From Stramenopiles sp. TOSAG23-6 (lineage: Eukaryota > Sar): 29,589 nucleotides of DNA. The position numbers were made by a program, and so were the translations under genes. Below the pieces are notes generated by a model. That model was not told the origin of the DNA. It was given only the letters and a program-made list of their open reading frames with translations, and made no database searches. Positions within the stretch are counted from its first letter, which is position 1. Each line of letters begins with the position of its first letter. Positions 1 through 10,039 of the stretch are shown here, one piece after another. The stretch spans positions 1 to 29,589 of the forward strand of contig LT635970.1 of assembly GCA_900128565.1 (NCBI GenBank), in the 5' to 3' direction.

Positions 1-95
1 CTAAATAGTGTAAATTATTTCAAAATGTCATCATAAATGAATATAAACNGATNGTATAAAAATGATTGCCTTTTCTAGTTGTATCTTTTTCTAAT

Positions 96-239
96 ATGGC
101 ATACCTCAATCCTTCAGTGTGTGATAACCGTAACCCTTCAGTTTGTGATACTGCAAGCACTCCAATTACCATAGATTTAAAAAGTTTGTTTCCCATTTTC
201 TTTTTTTTTAAATATATAATTCAAATAATCAATATGTGA
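96..239 (+). CDS. doubtful 47-aa ORF with an 8-residue tandem repeat
   Basis: A short ATG-initiated frame ends at TGA 237-239. Its only coding-like trait is an 8-residue tandem repeat (NPSVCDNR then NPSVCDTA), encoded by two 24-bp units beginning near 108; the matching cores are 111-126 and 135-150. In-frame tandem duplications of this kind recur in the solid genes of this window, which is why it is listed. The C-terminal part is Phe/Ile-rich and comes from a T-run, so it may be non-coding or an exon running into an intron. No family is recognised. Two ambiguous bases lie just upstream, at 49 and 53. Confidence 0.17.
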   Translation: MAYLNPSVCDNRNPSVCDTASTPITIDLKSLFPIFFFFKYIIQIINM

Positions 240-356
240 GTGTAAATGAATAAAACATTTGTTGGGTGATTATGCTGTTACAAAAAAAGATATCTAAAAA
301 AAAAATCATCCATGGTACTCAGAGCAACCCTAATTGTTTTTGTGTAGCATTAAATT

Positions 357-497
357 ATGATGGACTTGGCGACTTTGCTTGTTGTCCTGCGTGGAATCTT
401 AGCATTGGTGTCGATTGGTGTCCCAGGCATTACTGGATTTATATTTATTTACTATCTCTGCCAATGTCGATATATACAGTCTTCTGGAGTATTTTGA
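357..497 (+). CDS. possible small single-pass membrane protein (46 aa)
   Basis: The frame opens with two consecutive ATGs (357 and 360) and ends at TGA 495-497. The product has one continuous hydrophobic segment at about residues 5-32 (LLVVLRGILALVSIGVPGIT, then GFIFIYYL), followed by a short Cys/Arg tail. Local base composition is richer in G and C than the surrounding spacer, as in coding DNA here. A longer overlapping frame (272-550, ATG at 272) reads through the same DNA but gives a less coherent protein. A GT at 489 and a TAG ending near 559 could mark a small intron that replaces the last few residues. No homologue is recognised; this is inference from composition only. Confidence 0.25.
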   Translation: MMDLATLLVVLRGILALVSIGVPGITGFIFIYYLCQCRYIQSSGVF

Positions 498-1086
498 TTG
501 TTAAAGTATTAAATTTCTACTCGTTTTTAAAGTTTTTAAAAGTAAAATAAAAACGGTAGAAATCCCCATACAATCGTACGGTTCCCCCGGGGTAATGTCG
601 AAAGTTCAACTGTCCCAGATTCCGTGTCGTTTGCAACATGTGAGAGAAATCCAATGGTGTGGCAATTCGGTCACATTCTCATAGCAAATAATTAAAAAAA
701 TCGACTCTTGTAGTAGACTAGACCACTATGACATCACTTTGAGATACAACACGACAAGTAAAAGATGTAGCAAAATCTATTCTACAAAGAAAAAGTCAGT
801 TTAATCTCTAGACAAATTTTCAATTAGACAACCAAGCATGCTCAAAAAATGTCATTGCACAAGCTCATTCGTATTTAAAAATTGAACCTCATACGTGTCT
901 TTAGTAAAATGTCATTTCTATTTCCTTTGTCTTTTTCCTTGTCATTTGCCGACCTGGTTGAAAATGACCGAAAACAAATAAAACTTTCACTGACATCTTT
1001 GAATTCATCAAAGTCGATAATCTTTTCATAGAAAATTACACCAAATTAATCTAAAAAAGATCACAGTAACTTTAAATCGAATCATC

Positions 1087-1422
1087 ATGGACATATCAAA
1101 GTCAATGATAGACCTTGAGAATGAAAAAGTTATAAAACAACGTGAAAGTATGCTGATGCCCCGACAAGTTTTCAAGCAGACATTTTTTTACGCATCTACC
1201 AGAGCGTACAAGAGGTGTTGTTCACATTTGAGAAATAGATGGTCGATTATCTTTGATATAGACATTTCATTTCCATTTAGCCACATTTCTAAATACATCA
1301 TTCAGTGGGAAAATCTTTTGCCTTGGCGTCAATCACAAGCTATATCCAAAGAACGAACAACATTGATACCATTGAACTCGACTTGCTACCATTTTTTATT
1401 CACTCATAGTACTGAGTCGTAA
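1087..1422 (+). CDS. doubtful 111-aa hypothetical ORF
   Basis: An ATG-initiated frame of mixed composition, rich in Arg, Cys and Trp in the middle (YKRCCSHLRNRWS). It has no signal peptide, membrane segment, repeat or recognisable motif. It is flanked by AT-rich spacer and shows no companion exon. It could be a chance frame, a decayed gene fragment or one exon of a short gene. It is listed because it is the longest ATG frame in the left 2 kb. Confidence 0.2.
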   Translation: MDISKSMIDLENEKVIKQRESMLMPRQVFKQTFFYASTRAYKRCCSHLRNRWSIIFDIDISFPFSHISKYIIQWENLLPWRQSQAISKERTTLIPLNSTCYHFLFTHSTES

Positions 1423-1585
1423 TTTTCTTCAAAACACATTCTATTTGTGGTTAGTTTATATGGGAAATAATTGTATGATATAGTTTCGACTTACCTTTTG
1501 ATAAGATTTGAGATAATGTAGATTTTGAAATTAAAAGAATTCAATCGTATCTTGTGATATCGACAGCTGTGGTGGTGGATCCAAG

Positions 1586-1629
1586 TTTTCAAATTTTTGG
1601 ATAATAATAACGTACGAAATTTTGTAACC
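1586..1629 (+). repeat. possible degenerate copy of the shared intron element
   Basis: TTTTCAAATTTTTGG is followed by CGTACGAAATTTTGTAACC (1611-1629). In the intron at 17186 the corresponding blocks are TTTTCAATTTCG and CGTACGAAATGTTGTACC, in the same order and with similar spacing (25 versus 21 nt between block starts). The GTATGT donor end and the CTAAC branch-like end are not preserved here, so this is at best a decayed relative. Confidence 0.3.
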
Positions 1630-1908
1630 GTCCGTCGTCAAGGAATCAAACCTCTAAGCCCTATATAAGCAAATTAAATAAGCTTTACTCCTACTACCTT
1701 TAATTGCTTATTGAATTAATTTATTTTTCTAGTGCCCTCTTAGTATCTACGTAGCTAGTATCTTAGTACCTAGTACTACGTACTTATAGTCGCATCGTGG
1801 TCTACACAAAGCAAAATAATAACTATTTCAACTCTAACTACAATTATTAATTAGAGAATACATGAACAACAATCAAATTTATAGTAGAGTTGATGATTAC
1901 AATAGGGG

Positions 1909-1917
1909 TATATAAAG
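1909..1917 (+). promoter_or_regulatory. TATA-box-like element (TATATAAAG)
   Basis: TATATAAAG follows a GGGG tract, about 140 bases upstream of the ATG at 2053. In a generally AT-rich spacer such a match has limited weight, but the position suits a core promoter for the LRR gene. Confidence 0.35.
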
Positions 1918-1998
1918 TATCACTCTTAGCTATCAAATAGATCTAAAACAATATTGGTATCTTTTATTACAAAAGTGATTATGTATGTTAAAAAGAAT

Positions 1999-2054
1999 AA
2001 AGATATAAAGATATAAAGATATAAAGATTTAAAGATTTAAAGATATAAAGATAT
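1999..2054 (+). repeat. seven-copy 8-bp microsatellite (AAAGATAT) overlapping the start codon
   Basis: Seven head-to-tail 8-mers: AAAGATAT three times, AAAGATTT twice, AAAGATAT twice. The last two bases of the seventh unit are the first two bases of the ATG at 2053, so the repeat forms the entire 5' leader next to the start of the LRR gene. Confidence 0.85.
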
Positions 2055-5000
2055 GAACTCTAAAGACCGTCAAGCGTTTGAGATTCTTCAGCATCACACG
2101 AAACAAAAATGCGCAGAGATACAAAAACGAGTCCGACAACATCCAAGAAAGCACTTGAAAATTGCCAAACTTCACCAAACAGGTAAAAATAGAATCGATT
2201 TTAGCGGTAAGCTATTCAAAGAAGTAAATCCACTGGAAGAGCTGAAACATTTGCGTTCAGTGTTACGACAACTAAGTATGAAAACAAACCTGGTCAGAAA
2301 GAAAATATCTTTTGGTTCAAAGAATTTTGAAAAAGCCGTCAAAGAACTTCGTGGTCGTATTGATACATTATCCAAACTTGTACAATGTAATGTAAACCCA
2401 CTACAATCATCAAATAGTACGTCTCAAATAACACATATCAATACTATTGGTTCTACAAATTCTACAAAAATTGATAAGAAAGTGAAGAGTTACCGACATT
2501 TAGACAATAGTGCTTTGGAATGTAGGAATAATTTACAAGACCCTAAATCTAGTATAACCTTAAATGATGATTTACGCTGTAATACAAAAAAACATAATAG
2601 TAATAAAACATCAATGTGGACTAATACAACAAAGCATAATAGTAATAAAACATCAATGTGGGACAAAGAGAAATTTGGATGGTGGCTTAAATATAAGACT
2701 GCAGCTTCAATGAATCGACGTGCACATTCTGGTGAGGCCAAAGCTGTAGCAAAACATATGGCATATTCTCGACAGCTACATGACCGCCAGTCGTTCCACC
2801 AAATGACACGCTCATCTCACCATAAATTACTGGCAAGAGAACAAGAAACTAATGCTGGAAAGATAAATCCAAGTCTTAAACGAACACGTCGACCATTAAC
2901 CCCACGTCGCCGATTTATACGAAATTGTGTGGTGAAACGTCTTCTACCAGAACCAAGACTATTGCCAAACTTTGCAGGTGCAGGTTTTGCAGGAAAAATA
3001 GTTGGTTTTCAAGGTTTCAGACGTGGTGTCCATGCGGATCTTGCATTTCATTCATTTCATGCTGGTGATGATTTAGTACTTTCTGCACTAGATGCTGTAA
3101 CAATGGATGGTAAATCTTCAGTGCCAATGCATATGGTTGATGTATCCTCTTGTAATTTAAGTGACAATGGAGTATTTCAGTTGTTATCTAAATTACCGAA
3201 ACATGTGCAAAAACTAGACATTTCCAACAATAAGGAAATTAGTCATCTAGTATATAAAAAACTTGGGGATATTTTGAGTAATAATTCCTATCACTTGGAA
3301 GAATTAGGTCTTGCAAATATGGCAAATAGTGATAGTTCAGGTGGAATTCTTAAAAGTGATGCAATGATATTAGCAAAATCACTATCAAATAATACATCTA
3401 TTTCTCACTTACATCGCTTAAATATGTCAGATTGTGCAATATCCAATGATACAGGGGAAATATTAGCAAAAGCTCTTCAGGTACAAGGAATTATTATTGA
3501 CCTCAATATCTCGTGGAATCAAATATCTTGTTGTGCAGCATTATTTCTAAAAGTAGAGTCTTTAGAACGACTTCGGCTAGATCACAATCCAATTGGAGGT
3601 AATCGTGTTAATATTAAGAATGATATTAATGATAATATTGACAAAAATAATAATAATGATATTATTGATGAGATCAACATGAATACCGAGAATGATATTA
3701 TTGACAATGGCAACATTGATACTAATAATGATACTAATAATGATATGAATAGTAAAAAGAAGAATGGTAAGACTTTTGATGATCCCGTGAAATCTCTGGC
3801 TTGTGCTTTGGCTGAAAATGAAACACTGCTACATATCGATCTCAGCTACTGTCATTTCACCTCCGCTCAAGCGTGGGCATTGGGAGACTCTCTCATTAGT
3901 AATTCTACATTACTGGGATTTCATATAAATGGAACGTATTTAAAACATGAAACGAAAGGCCTCCTTTCAAAACATTCAATCATTGAAAATCAAAAAGAGT
4001 CTGCTGTTTTTGTAACTAATCCAAAAGGATTTTTGGTATCAAGACAACAAACACAAGTTTATTACGATCCTCGTCATGTTTTGGTAAATGGAATACCACT
4101 TGATAAAACCAAAAATAAAACTGCAAGGAAAATAATTACAGCCTCGAGAAATAAAATATGGTTAAAACAACCTTGTGTATTAAGTAATGTCACATCCCAA
4201 TGGCATAATATTGATGCACATTGCTGGTTATGTGGAGGTTGGAATGAAGAGGCATTTTGTTTCTCAAAAGAATATATTAAAGAGCAAGAAGATACAGCAA
4301 TTAATTGGGACGACAAAAGTGAAGTATACTTACATTTGCATTGTGACGCTTGGGAAGGTACAAAAATGAAAAGGGGTGCATACGTTCATCATAGAGTCAA
4401 GCTAGAAAATTCTGCTATACTTCATCGTGTTCTCCCACCAGGTAGAAATTATTTCTTCTTTTCTGTCAAAGGTAAAAGGGTTCTTTCAAATATGTATCAC
4501 ATCGAATATCCTCAAAAGTCTGTCACAGTCTTAAACAAGGATATGATTAAAAAATGTTTAAGCCAAACATTACATACATCGATCCCGGTATATGAAAAGG
4601 CACGTAATAGAGATATTAACTTCGCTACTGGGCAAACGAGTGATATAATATTCACAAATACACACCGTAAAACTTATAACAATGAATATCAAATTTATTT
4701 GAACTATATAGATGTAGAACTTAGAGATGGTCCTCTGCGACTTCCACATGTACATATAAGAGACATTGTCTCTCGTCAGAAAAAAAAAAATCAAAAAAAT
4801 CAAATTTAATCCAAAGCGAAGCATTTTTGCACCTCGAAGAAAACACACCGAGTCGAGAGCATTCACTGACCCACCAAAGTTTATGCATAATGCTTTTCTG
4901 ATTGATTGGAAACTTGCACATCACGAACGATGTCGAATATGGAGTTCTTTGTCAGACGAAAATGATAGGAATGCAATAAAAGCATTTATGGGATCAAATT

Positions 5001-6055
5001 ATCATTCTCTTATGATGTTATTTTTATATCAATCAGTAGAAAATGCACCTCTTGCTAGTGAAAAGCTACTATGGACAATGTCCGCACACAGGCTCGAGAC
5101 ACTTACAATTCTGGCGAAGCTTATTACCACAGAACACACTGTCACTAATGATATACATATTCCAAGGATGTGCAATTCAATAAATTCGCAGAACACAACA
5201 CATGAAAAAACAAATACAATGGGATTTAGTATCCGCTCACTTGATCAAATATTTAGCTCTTCGACTGTGCAATACGCGCATGATTATGATGGACAACTAG
5301 CAGAAGAGAATAACCCAAAGAAAGTGTTGACGCGTTTTGAATTTCTCAATGCAATACTGCGGATAGCAGAATACAAAGGTCGTGAATGGGGCCTATTTGG
5401 TGGATCAGACACAAAGAAAGATAATGATACAATTAAAAGCTCAGATTCATCGCTAACAACTGCCAAGGGAAAGAGCCATTTGAAAGCTCTAAAAAAAGTT
5501 GTATGTTCTCTTTTAGGAGCTACATGTAATGTTGATCCCAATATATTTCGTGAAAATCGATTATATACACAAAGTACAGATCAAGCGTTGCTCAAATGCT
5601 CTGTAACTCTTAGGAAAATATTTAATCTGTTTCGGGAGGAATATAATAGTACTGCTCTAGCACAACATGGGTGGTTTTCCTATGGCTGCTGGGTACATTT
5701 AATACATGATGGTACTTGTATATTAACGGGCTCTCATCATAAAAAAGACAATGATATAGCAAATAGCGATTTAAAAAACACGATTACACATGATGGTATT
5801 GAATTTGATGAATCCCAGATGACACATTGTTTCGTGCGATCATGTTTGTATGTACGCAATCAATTGCACACAGAAAAACATCAATTCTTAAGCTTTGAGG
5901 ATTTTATTGAGGCGATTTGTCGTGTCGCCGATGCAAAATATGAGCCAGTAGGAAAAGGAGATTTATCAATAAAAGTAAACAAGTTAGTGACGCAATATTT
6001 ACAGCCTGCATTAAAATGGAAACTGCAAGAGATTAAAGCAGGACACTCAAAATAA
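2053..6055 (+). CDS. large LRR protein with C-terminal beta-sandwich-like and EF-hand-like modules, split by a +1 shift
   Basis: The first frame (918 aa, ATG 2053, stop 4809) has a basic N-terminus, a linker with a 14-residue tandem duplication (177-204), ribonuclease-inhibitor-like leucine-rich repeats at about 355-630 interrupted by an Asn/Asp-rich insert (517-570), then a Trp/Cys segment (CWLCGGW at 724-730, LHLHCDAW at 760-767, RVLPPGRNYFFF at 792-803) that looks like a beta-sandwich. The second frame reaches 6055 and opens at a non-ATG codon at 4766. It supplies a helical region with EF-hand-pair-like spacing (RFEFLNAILRIAEYK and FEDFIEAICRVADAKY). I recall this order (LRR, sandwich, two such helical modules) from other protist proteins, so the two frames are probably one gene of about 1,333 aa whose A11 run carries one base too many. 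No catalytic site is seen; a scaffold role is inference. Confidence 0.75.
2581..2664 (+). repeat. two-copy 42-bp in-frame tandem repeat
   Basis: Two near-identical 42-bp units inside the LRR gene encode NTKKHNSNKTSMWT and NTTKHNSNKTSMWD. The unit length is a multiple of three and lies in a low-complexity linker before the LRR domain. Confidence 0.9.
4780..4790 (+). other. A11 homopolymer at the frame break of the LRR gene
   Basis: The upstream frame reads CAG AAA AAA AAA AAT and stops 19 nt later. Removing a single A from the run joins it to the downstream 420-codon frame, which has no ATG of its own for its first 40 codons. A homopolymer over-call is the simplest explanation; a genuine +1 recoding event or a strain-specific mutation cannot be excluded. 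Confidence 0.7.
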
Positions 6056-6278
6056 TGTATACAATAATCAAACGACAAAACACAAATTTATATAAATTTT
6101 ATTCATTAGATTTGGAATGACTACATTTGTTTTCTTCTACATTTATCTGTGTGCAGAATTTTATAATCTCTAGAAGGAAGCGATAAATTTTGTGTAATCG
6201 TGTTATTTTTACTACAACATGTCCGACATATTCTATTTTACATCATACTACATTCTCTTCAGACTTTGATAATTTAAT

Positions 6279-9200
6279 TTACGGGCTCATTTTGTTTTGA
6301 GTTTTGTTTGTTGTCGTTTTGTTTTTCATCAAATTATCTTGTATTTGGTCTGTATTATTTGATTTTGTTCCAATTGTATACCCTTTGCCATTCATAGATT
6401 CAAAGGAACTATTAGGAAAAGATAATTGAGATGAGTCTATTAGACAGAGACGGATTACATGTCCCTGTACAATGAGTGGTTTACCAATCAATGATTTATC
6501 TGCAGAGTTATATGATGGACTGAAGAATGTAGATAGTATTTGTTTGTCTTTTCTTGTTTTGCATATTATACAAATACCTCGAAGATCAGCTGCAACAGCT
6601 TTTACTTCAACGTAATTAGATAAAGACGCAGATGTTTGAATTGTATTGAGCAAAGCATTAAATTGAGGTTGTTTTTCATTTGTTTCAGACAGTGTTGGTA
6701 GAACCATTAATGTTGGAAGTATTGTTTTTGAATATAGCCATACACACCTTTCTTCATCATTCAAAGAGTTTTCAATCCATTTCTCCTGAAACTTTGAAAA
6801 TAATCCATTCGATGATACTCCTAAATATTTTCGTTCCGGCGGGGAAATGTAAGCAACATATTCATCGCGGTTAGTGGTATTATGACTACAACTTTTATTT
6901 TCATCAAATATGTTAGAATGTATTGATTGTCCTTTTGTATACCCGAATGGTGTTGATCCTTGTCTTACATCACGTATACTTGAATGGCTTCTTGGTTCTA
7001 CTTTTGAATTTGCATTTGCTCTTATTGTTCGAGAAATATTTCTTTTGAACACATATGTATCCCTTTTCGTTTTTTTCCTAAATCTGTGATCAACGTGAAT
7101 ACGATCGACAGATACTTTACTTTTAGGAATTCTATCTCGGAATATTACATCACATGCTTTAATACACACGGGAACTTCCGACCCAGAAGGAGCTGCACAA
7201 CAGTATACATGTGCAATTTTACCAGGAACCCATTGATGTTGGCAATAGACAAAGACACGCATGCCCCGTTTTAATTGGGAAGCTTTTTCGATATTTGAGT
7301 AAAGTTTCTTTGTTTTTGTCTGTCGCTTTTTATGGTATAATAATCTCCGAACACTAACGGGTTTGCACAGCCGAATTGACGCGGCAGGAACTGCAAATTC
7401 CGTCATGCCATTATTGTACAGAATATCGAATAAAACAGAAGAGTCAGAAGAGTTTTTGTGCAATAAATATTCTTCAATTACGACACCTTTAAACCATTTC
7501 ATATTTTTTCCATTACTTCGAAATACTTCAACATGCTCACTCTTACGAGGTAATGCTCCATCAAAGAAACAAGAATCATCTGATGTTTCAATACTACTAC
7601 TAGTTGTTTCTTGATTATAATTATCAGAACTATTATAATTATCAGAACTATTATGATTATCAGAACTATTAGATCTATTAGAACTACTAGAATCATCACA
7701 ACTAGTATATTCAGTTGAATTAAATCCACTTGATGAGATTGACAAATTAGATGAAATTTTGTTCTCTTTGCTTTCATGTTTTTTTGAATTTTTACTCTCT
7801 TTGAAGTGTACAATTTTGAATATCTTTTTCACCATTGATATATCAATATTCTTATCTGTATCACCATTTTCAAATAAAATATCAAATTTTGATGCAGAGC
7901 GTATTCGAGTTACTTTTCCTTTATAAATTTTCCCCCTACGATGGTATTTCATTTCTATTTTTTCACCAATACTCAAAACGGATTTATCCCTTGACGTGCA
8001 ATATTTGATTGACACATCTGAACTAGAATAATCACTGTTTGAACAAAGAACCTTTTTATGATCACTTCGATTACAAGATTCTTGAAGGATTCTTGGCGCA
8101 GCTCCATATTTACGCATCAATTTTTTGTACAACTCATGCTCCTTCCCTCGAAAATAACGTAATTGCTCTCGAGCTTTCGAAACTGCATTATTTGATTCTG
8201 CAACCCGTTTTCTTATAAAAAAATCAACCAATGCTTTTTTTTGTATTTGTCTTAAATGTGTTGGCGACTTTACAACGCTTTTGGAGTGATATGACATTGC
8301 TTTTGATTGTTTTACACGAAGATCCTTTGGTTTCAAAAACGACTGATTTGTTCCATCGGTAAATTGTACATCAAATGTACCATCACGATTAGCGTGTTGT
8401 ATAGTGCAAATCATCCACTTGGATGTGCAGCGAAACCTTCCTTCCATTTGAGATCCAATCTGATAAGGCATAAGTGAAGAATCACTATCATAATTTTCAT
8501 GTTTTTTTTTCTTTTTGTTTAATGGATTAGTTTTATGTTTTGATTTCTTATTTATATCATTATTTTTATCCACAGTGCGTACAAAATTTTTCTTAATTTC
8601 CTTACGATTCGTTGACGATGAAGCTTTTGAATAAAATTGTCGACTTTTTGCTTCAATTACACGGTTGTCTATATTTTTATTATTATAGTTTGGCGAATTT
8701 GTTGAAGATAATTTTTGTTCTACATAATCGCTTTGTTTTGTATCAACAACAAGTTTATTTCCTGAGGACTGACCAAGATCAGCAACTGCTTGTGGCGCCG
8801 AACCATATTTTTTACATAAACCATCATATAACATCAATTCACGATTTTTGAACTTTGTCAATATACTTTTAGCTTTAGATATATTTGCTCTTGTAGGATC
8901 ATGCATTTGATAGAAATCACATAATGCTTTTAATGCTTTTCGTTCCATCAATTGCAGATCACGAGAAACATGCTTCTTCAATGATTTACTATGTTTCTCC
9001 TTTGTCAACCATGATTCTTTTGTTCTTTTATCATTACTTTTACAACGTCTGGCAGAATCTGGTCTTTTTTTAAATATAGAAGTACCTGCTTCAAATGTTT
9101 CTCTGTTTATTGACTCTCCAGCAGATCCAGGTCTCTGAAGTAATTTATTAGAAGATGTATTTGATGAATTCTTATTTTGGAATCTGGAGAATTGTTTTAA

Positions 9201-9695
9201 TTGTTTTTTGCTAGATACTGTTGGAATCACACCAGTGGATTTGTTTTTTTGAGTATTGAGGGATTTTCCATCATACTTAGTTTCTTCCGAAGGTGCCAAT
9301 AAAGACACTTCTTCAGTGTTTTCAGAATGATCTATNTGATGCTTTGGTGTAATTGACCTCGATAACAGTTGGAATGATGAATCAGTGTCAGCAGATAGTG
9401 GGCGCGTCCGTAATTTAGGAGAACGACGATGGGTCGTACTTTCATTTTGCATTTGGGGAAACGTTGTTGAAAGATTACTTTGAGGACTAGAACTTTGTGG
9501 ACTAGAAACACTTGGGAAGACACGCAATTGAGCATTTAATTGTATTTTTGATGGATCATCGTTATCATCTGAGGTTGTTCGTTTTCTAGAGATTTGTCTG
9601 GTAGTTGCATGACTAAACCTGCTTGCAGAACTAGGACGTATCGTTGGTGTACGCACATGACTAGAACGAGTTGATCTGCCTCTACCCCCTGGCAT
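6279..9695 (-). CDS. Tudor-like/helical-repeat protein (1138 aa)
   Basis: The ATG at 9695 opens a basic, Ser/Arg-rich disordered N-terminus. Two copies of a helical module follow at about 250-303 and 483-535. Each has the pattern ALxDFY/F, then SKAxxxL..F, then ELYxxLxxKYGxAP. Four small beta-barrel-like segments of Tudor/agenet type occur at about 415-460 (RFRCTSKWMICTI, FDVQFTDG), 575-625 (KIYKGKVTRI, FDILFENGD), 717-777 (MKWFKGVVIEE, FDILYNNG) and 805-868 (RVFVYCQHQWVPGKI). A Ser/Asn repeat separates the second and third. Tudor-type barrels often bind methylated lysine or arginine, but I cannot see an intact aromatic cage, so ligand and compartment are unknown. One ambiguous base (9336) gives X at residue 120. 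It converges with the LRR gene across 223 bp. Confidence 0.8.
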   Translation of the reverse strand: MPGGRGRSTRSSHVRTPTIRPSSASRFSHATTRQISRKRTTSDDNDDPSKIQLNAQLRVFPSVSSPQSSSPQSNLSTTFPQMQNESTTHRRSPKLRTRPLSADTDSSFQLLSRSITPKHXIDHSENTEEVSLLAPSEETKYDGKSLNTQKNKSTGVIPTVSSKKQLKQFSRFQNKNSSNTSSNKLLQRPGSAGESINRETFEAGTSIFKKRPDSARRCKSNDKRTKESWLTKEKHSKSLKKHVSRDLQLMERKALKALCDFYQMHDPTRANISKAKSILTKFKNRELMLYDGLCKKYGSAPQAVADLGQSSGNKLVVDTKQSDYVEQKLSSTNSPNYNNKNIDNRVIEAKSRQFYSKASSSTNRKEIKKNFVRTVDKNNDINKKSKHKTNPLNKKKKKHENYDSDSSLMPYQIGSQMEGRFRCTSKWMICTIQHANRDGTFDVQFTDGTNQSFLKPKDLRVKQSKAMSYHSKSVVKSPTHLRQIQKKALVDFFIRKRVAESNNAVSKAREQLRYFRGKEHELYKKLMRKYGAAPRILQESCNRSDHKKVLCSNSDYSSSDVSIKYCTSRDKSVLSIGEKIEMKYHRRGKIYKGKVTRIRSASKFDILFENGDTDKNIDISMVKKIFKIVHFKESKNSKKHESKENKISSNLSISSSGFNSTEYTSCDDSSSSNRSNSSDNHNSSDNYNSSDNYNQETTSSSIETSDDSCFFDGALPRKSEHVEVFRSNGKNMKWFKGVVIEEYLLHKNSSDSSVLFDILYNNGMTEFAVPAASIRLCKPVSVRRLLYHKKRQTKTKKLYSNIEKASQLKRGMRVFVYCQHQWVPGKIAHVYCCAAPSGSEVPVCIKACDVIFRDRIPKSKVSVDRIHVDHRFRKKTKRDTYVFKRNISRTIRANANSKVEPRSHSSIRDVRQGSTPFGYTKGQSIHSNIFDENKSCSHNTTNRDEYVAYISPPERKYLGVSSNGLFSKFQEKWIENSLNDEERCVWLYSKTILPTLMVLPTLSETNEKQPQFNALLNTIQTSASLSNYVEVKAVAADLRGICIICKTRKDKQILSTFFSPSYNSADKSLIGKPLIVQGHVIRLCLIDSSQLSFPNSSFESMNGKGYTIGTKSNNTDQIQDNLMKNKTTTNKTQNKMSP
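7614..7670 (-). repeat. 18-bp in-frame tandem repeat (NSSDNY/H units)
   Basis: Three consecutive 18-bp units on the minus strand encode a Ser-Ser-Asp-Asn-Tyr/His-Asn repeat in the linker between the second and third Tudor-like segments. Units 2 and 3 are almost identical, suggesting recent expansion. Confidence 0.85.
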
Positions 9696-10039
9696 CTCTT
9701 TATTCTAGAATCAAAACACCATTTTTGCGTAATAATACGCATTCATATTTTTCTATGCTACTCTCGGATAATGACGAGAAAATGATGACAAGAAACTCCT
9801 ACAATTTTTATTCGAGTTTAAATTGAGGTCATAGTAGTAATAGTGGTGGTACCCTACTAGCTAAAGTAAATTATACTAGCTAGTATGTAACTGACTGNCC
9901 GTTGTTGTTATTATTTATTGTTGTGTGTGTTGAAAACGAATTGGAACAGGTTTGTGACGACGTTNAAAAAAAAGGAAAATTCTCTAATAATTCATTGAAA
10001 AAGAGTTAACGAATTAATATCAACATTGCTTTTAATTAA
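9696..10039. other. intergenic spacer with a 14-bp palindrome
   Basis: This spacer lies between two minus-strand genes and should contain the promoter of the Tudor-like gene and the 3' end of the PH-ankyrin gene. It includes the perfect palindrome ATACTAGCTAGTAT at 9873-9886, a nearby CTACTAGCTAAAGTA half-copy at 9855, and two ambiguous bases (9898, and 9965 beside an A run). No ORF or RNA gene is seen. Confidence 0.6.
9873..9886. promoter_or_regulatory. perfect 14-bp palindrome ATACTAGCTAGTAT
   Basis: The sequence equals its own reverse complement over 14 bases and lies about 180 bases upstream of the Tudor-like gene. Ten of its bases (TAGCTAGTAT) recur at 1752-1761 upstream of the LRR gene, so it may be a dimeric factor site. 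Function is inferred from symmetry only. Confidence 0.3.

Larger units (their letters stand above)
1423..2052. other. intergenic spacer upstream of the LRR gene
   Basis: About 630 bases with no convincing gene. It holds a candidate degenerate copy of the window's shared intron element (1586-1629), a TATATAAG sequence near 1663, a dense cluster of TAG/TAC-type short palindromes at about 1741-1790 (including TACTACGTA at 1774-1782 and TAGCTAGTAT at 1752-1761), a TATA-box-like sequence at 1909-1917 and an 8-bp microsatellite running into the start codon. Confidence 0.6.

Noticed and set aside
1642-1652. tRNA B-box-like sequence (GGTTTGATTCC on the minus strand)
   Set aside because: No A box at the right distance and no cloverleaf can be drawn.
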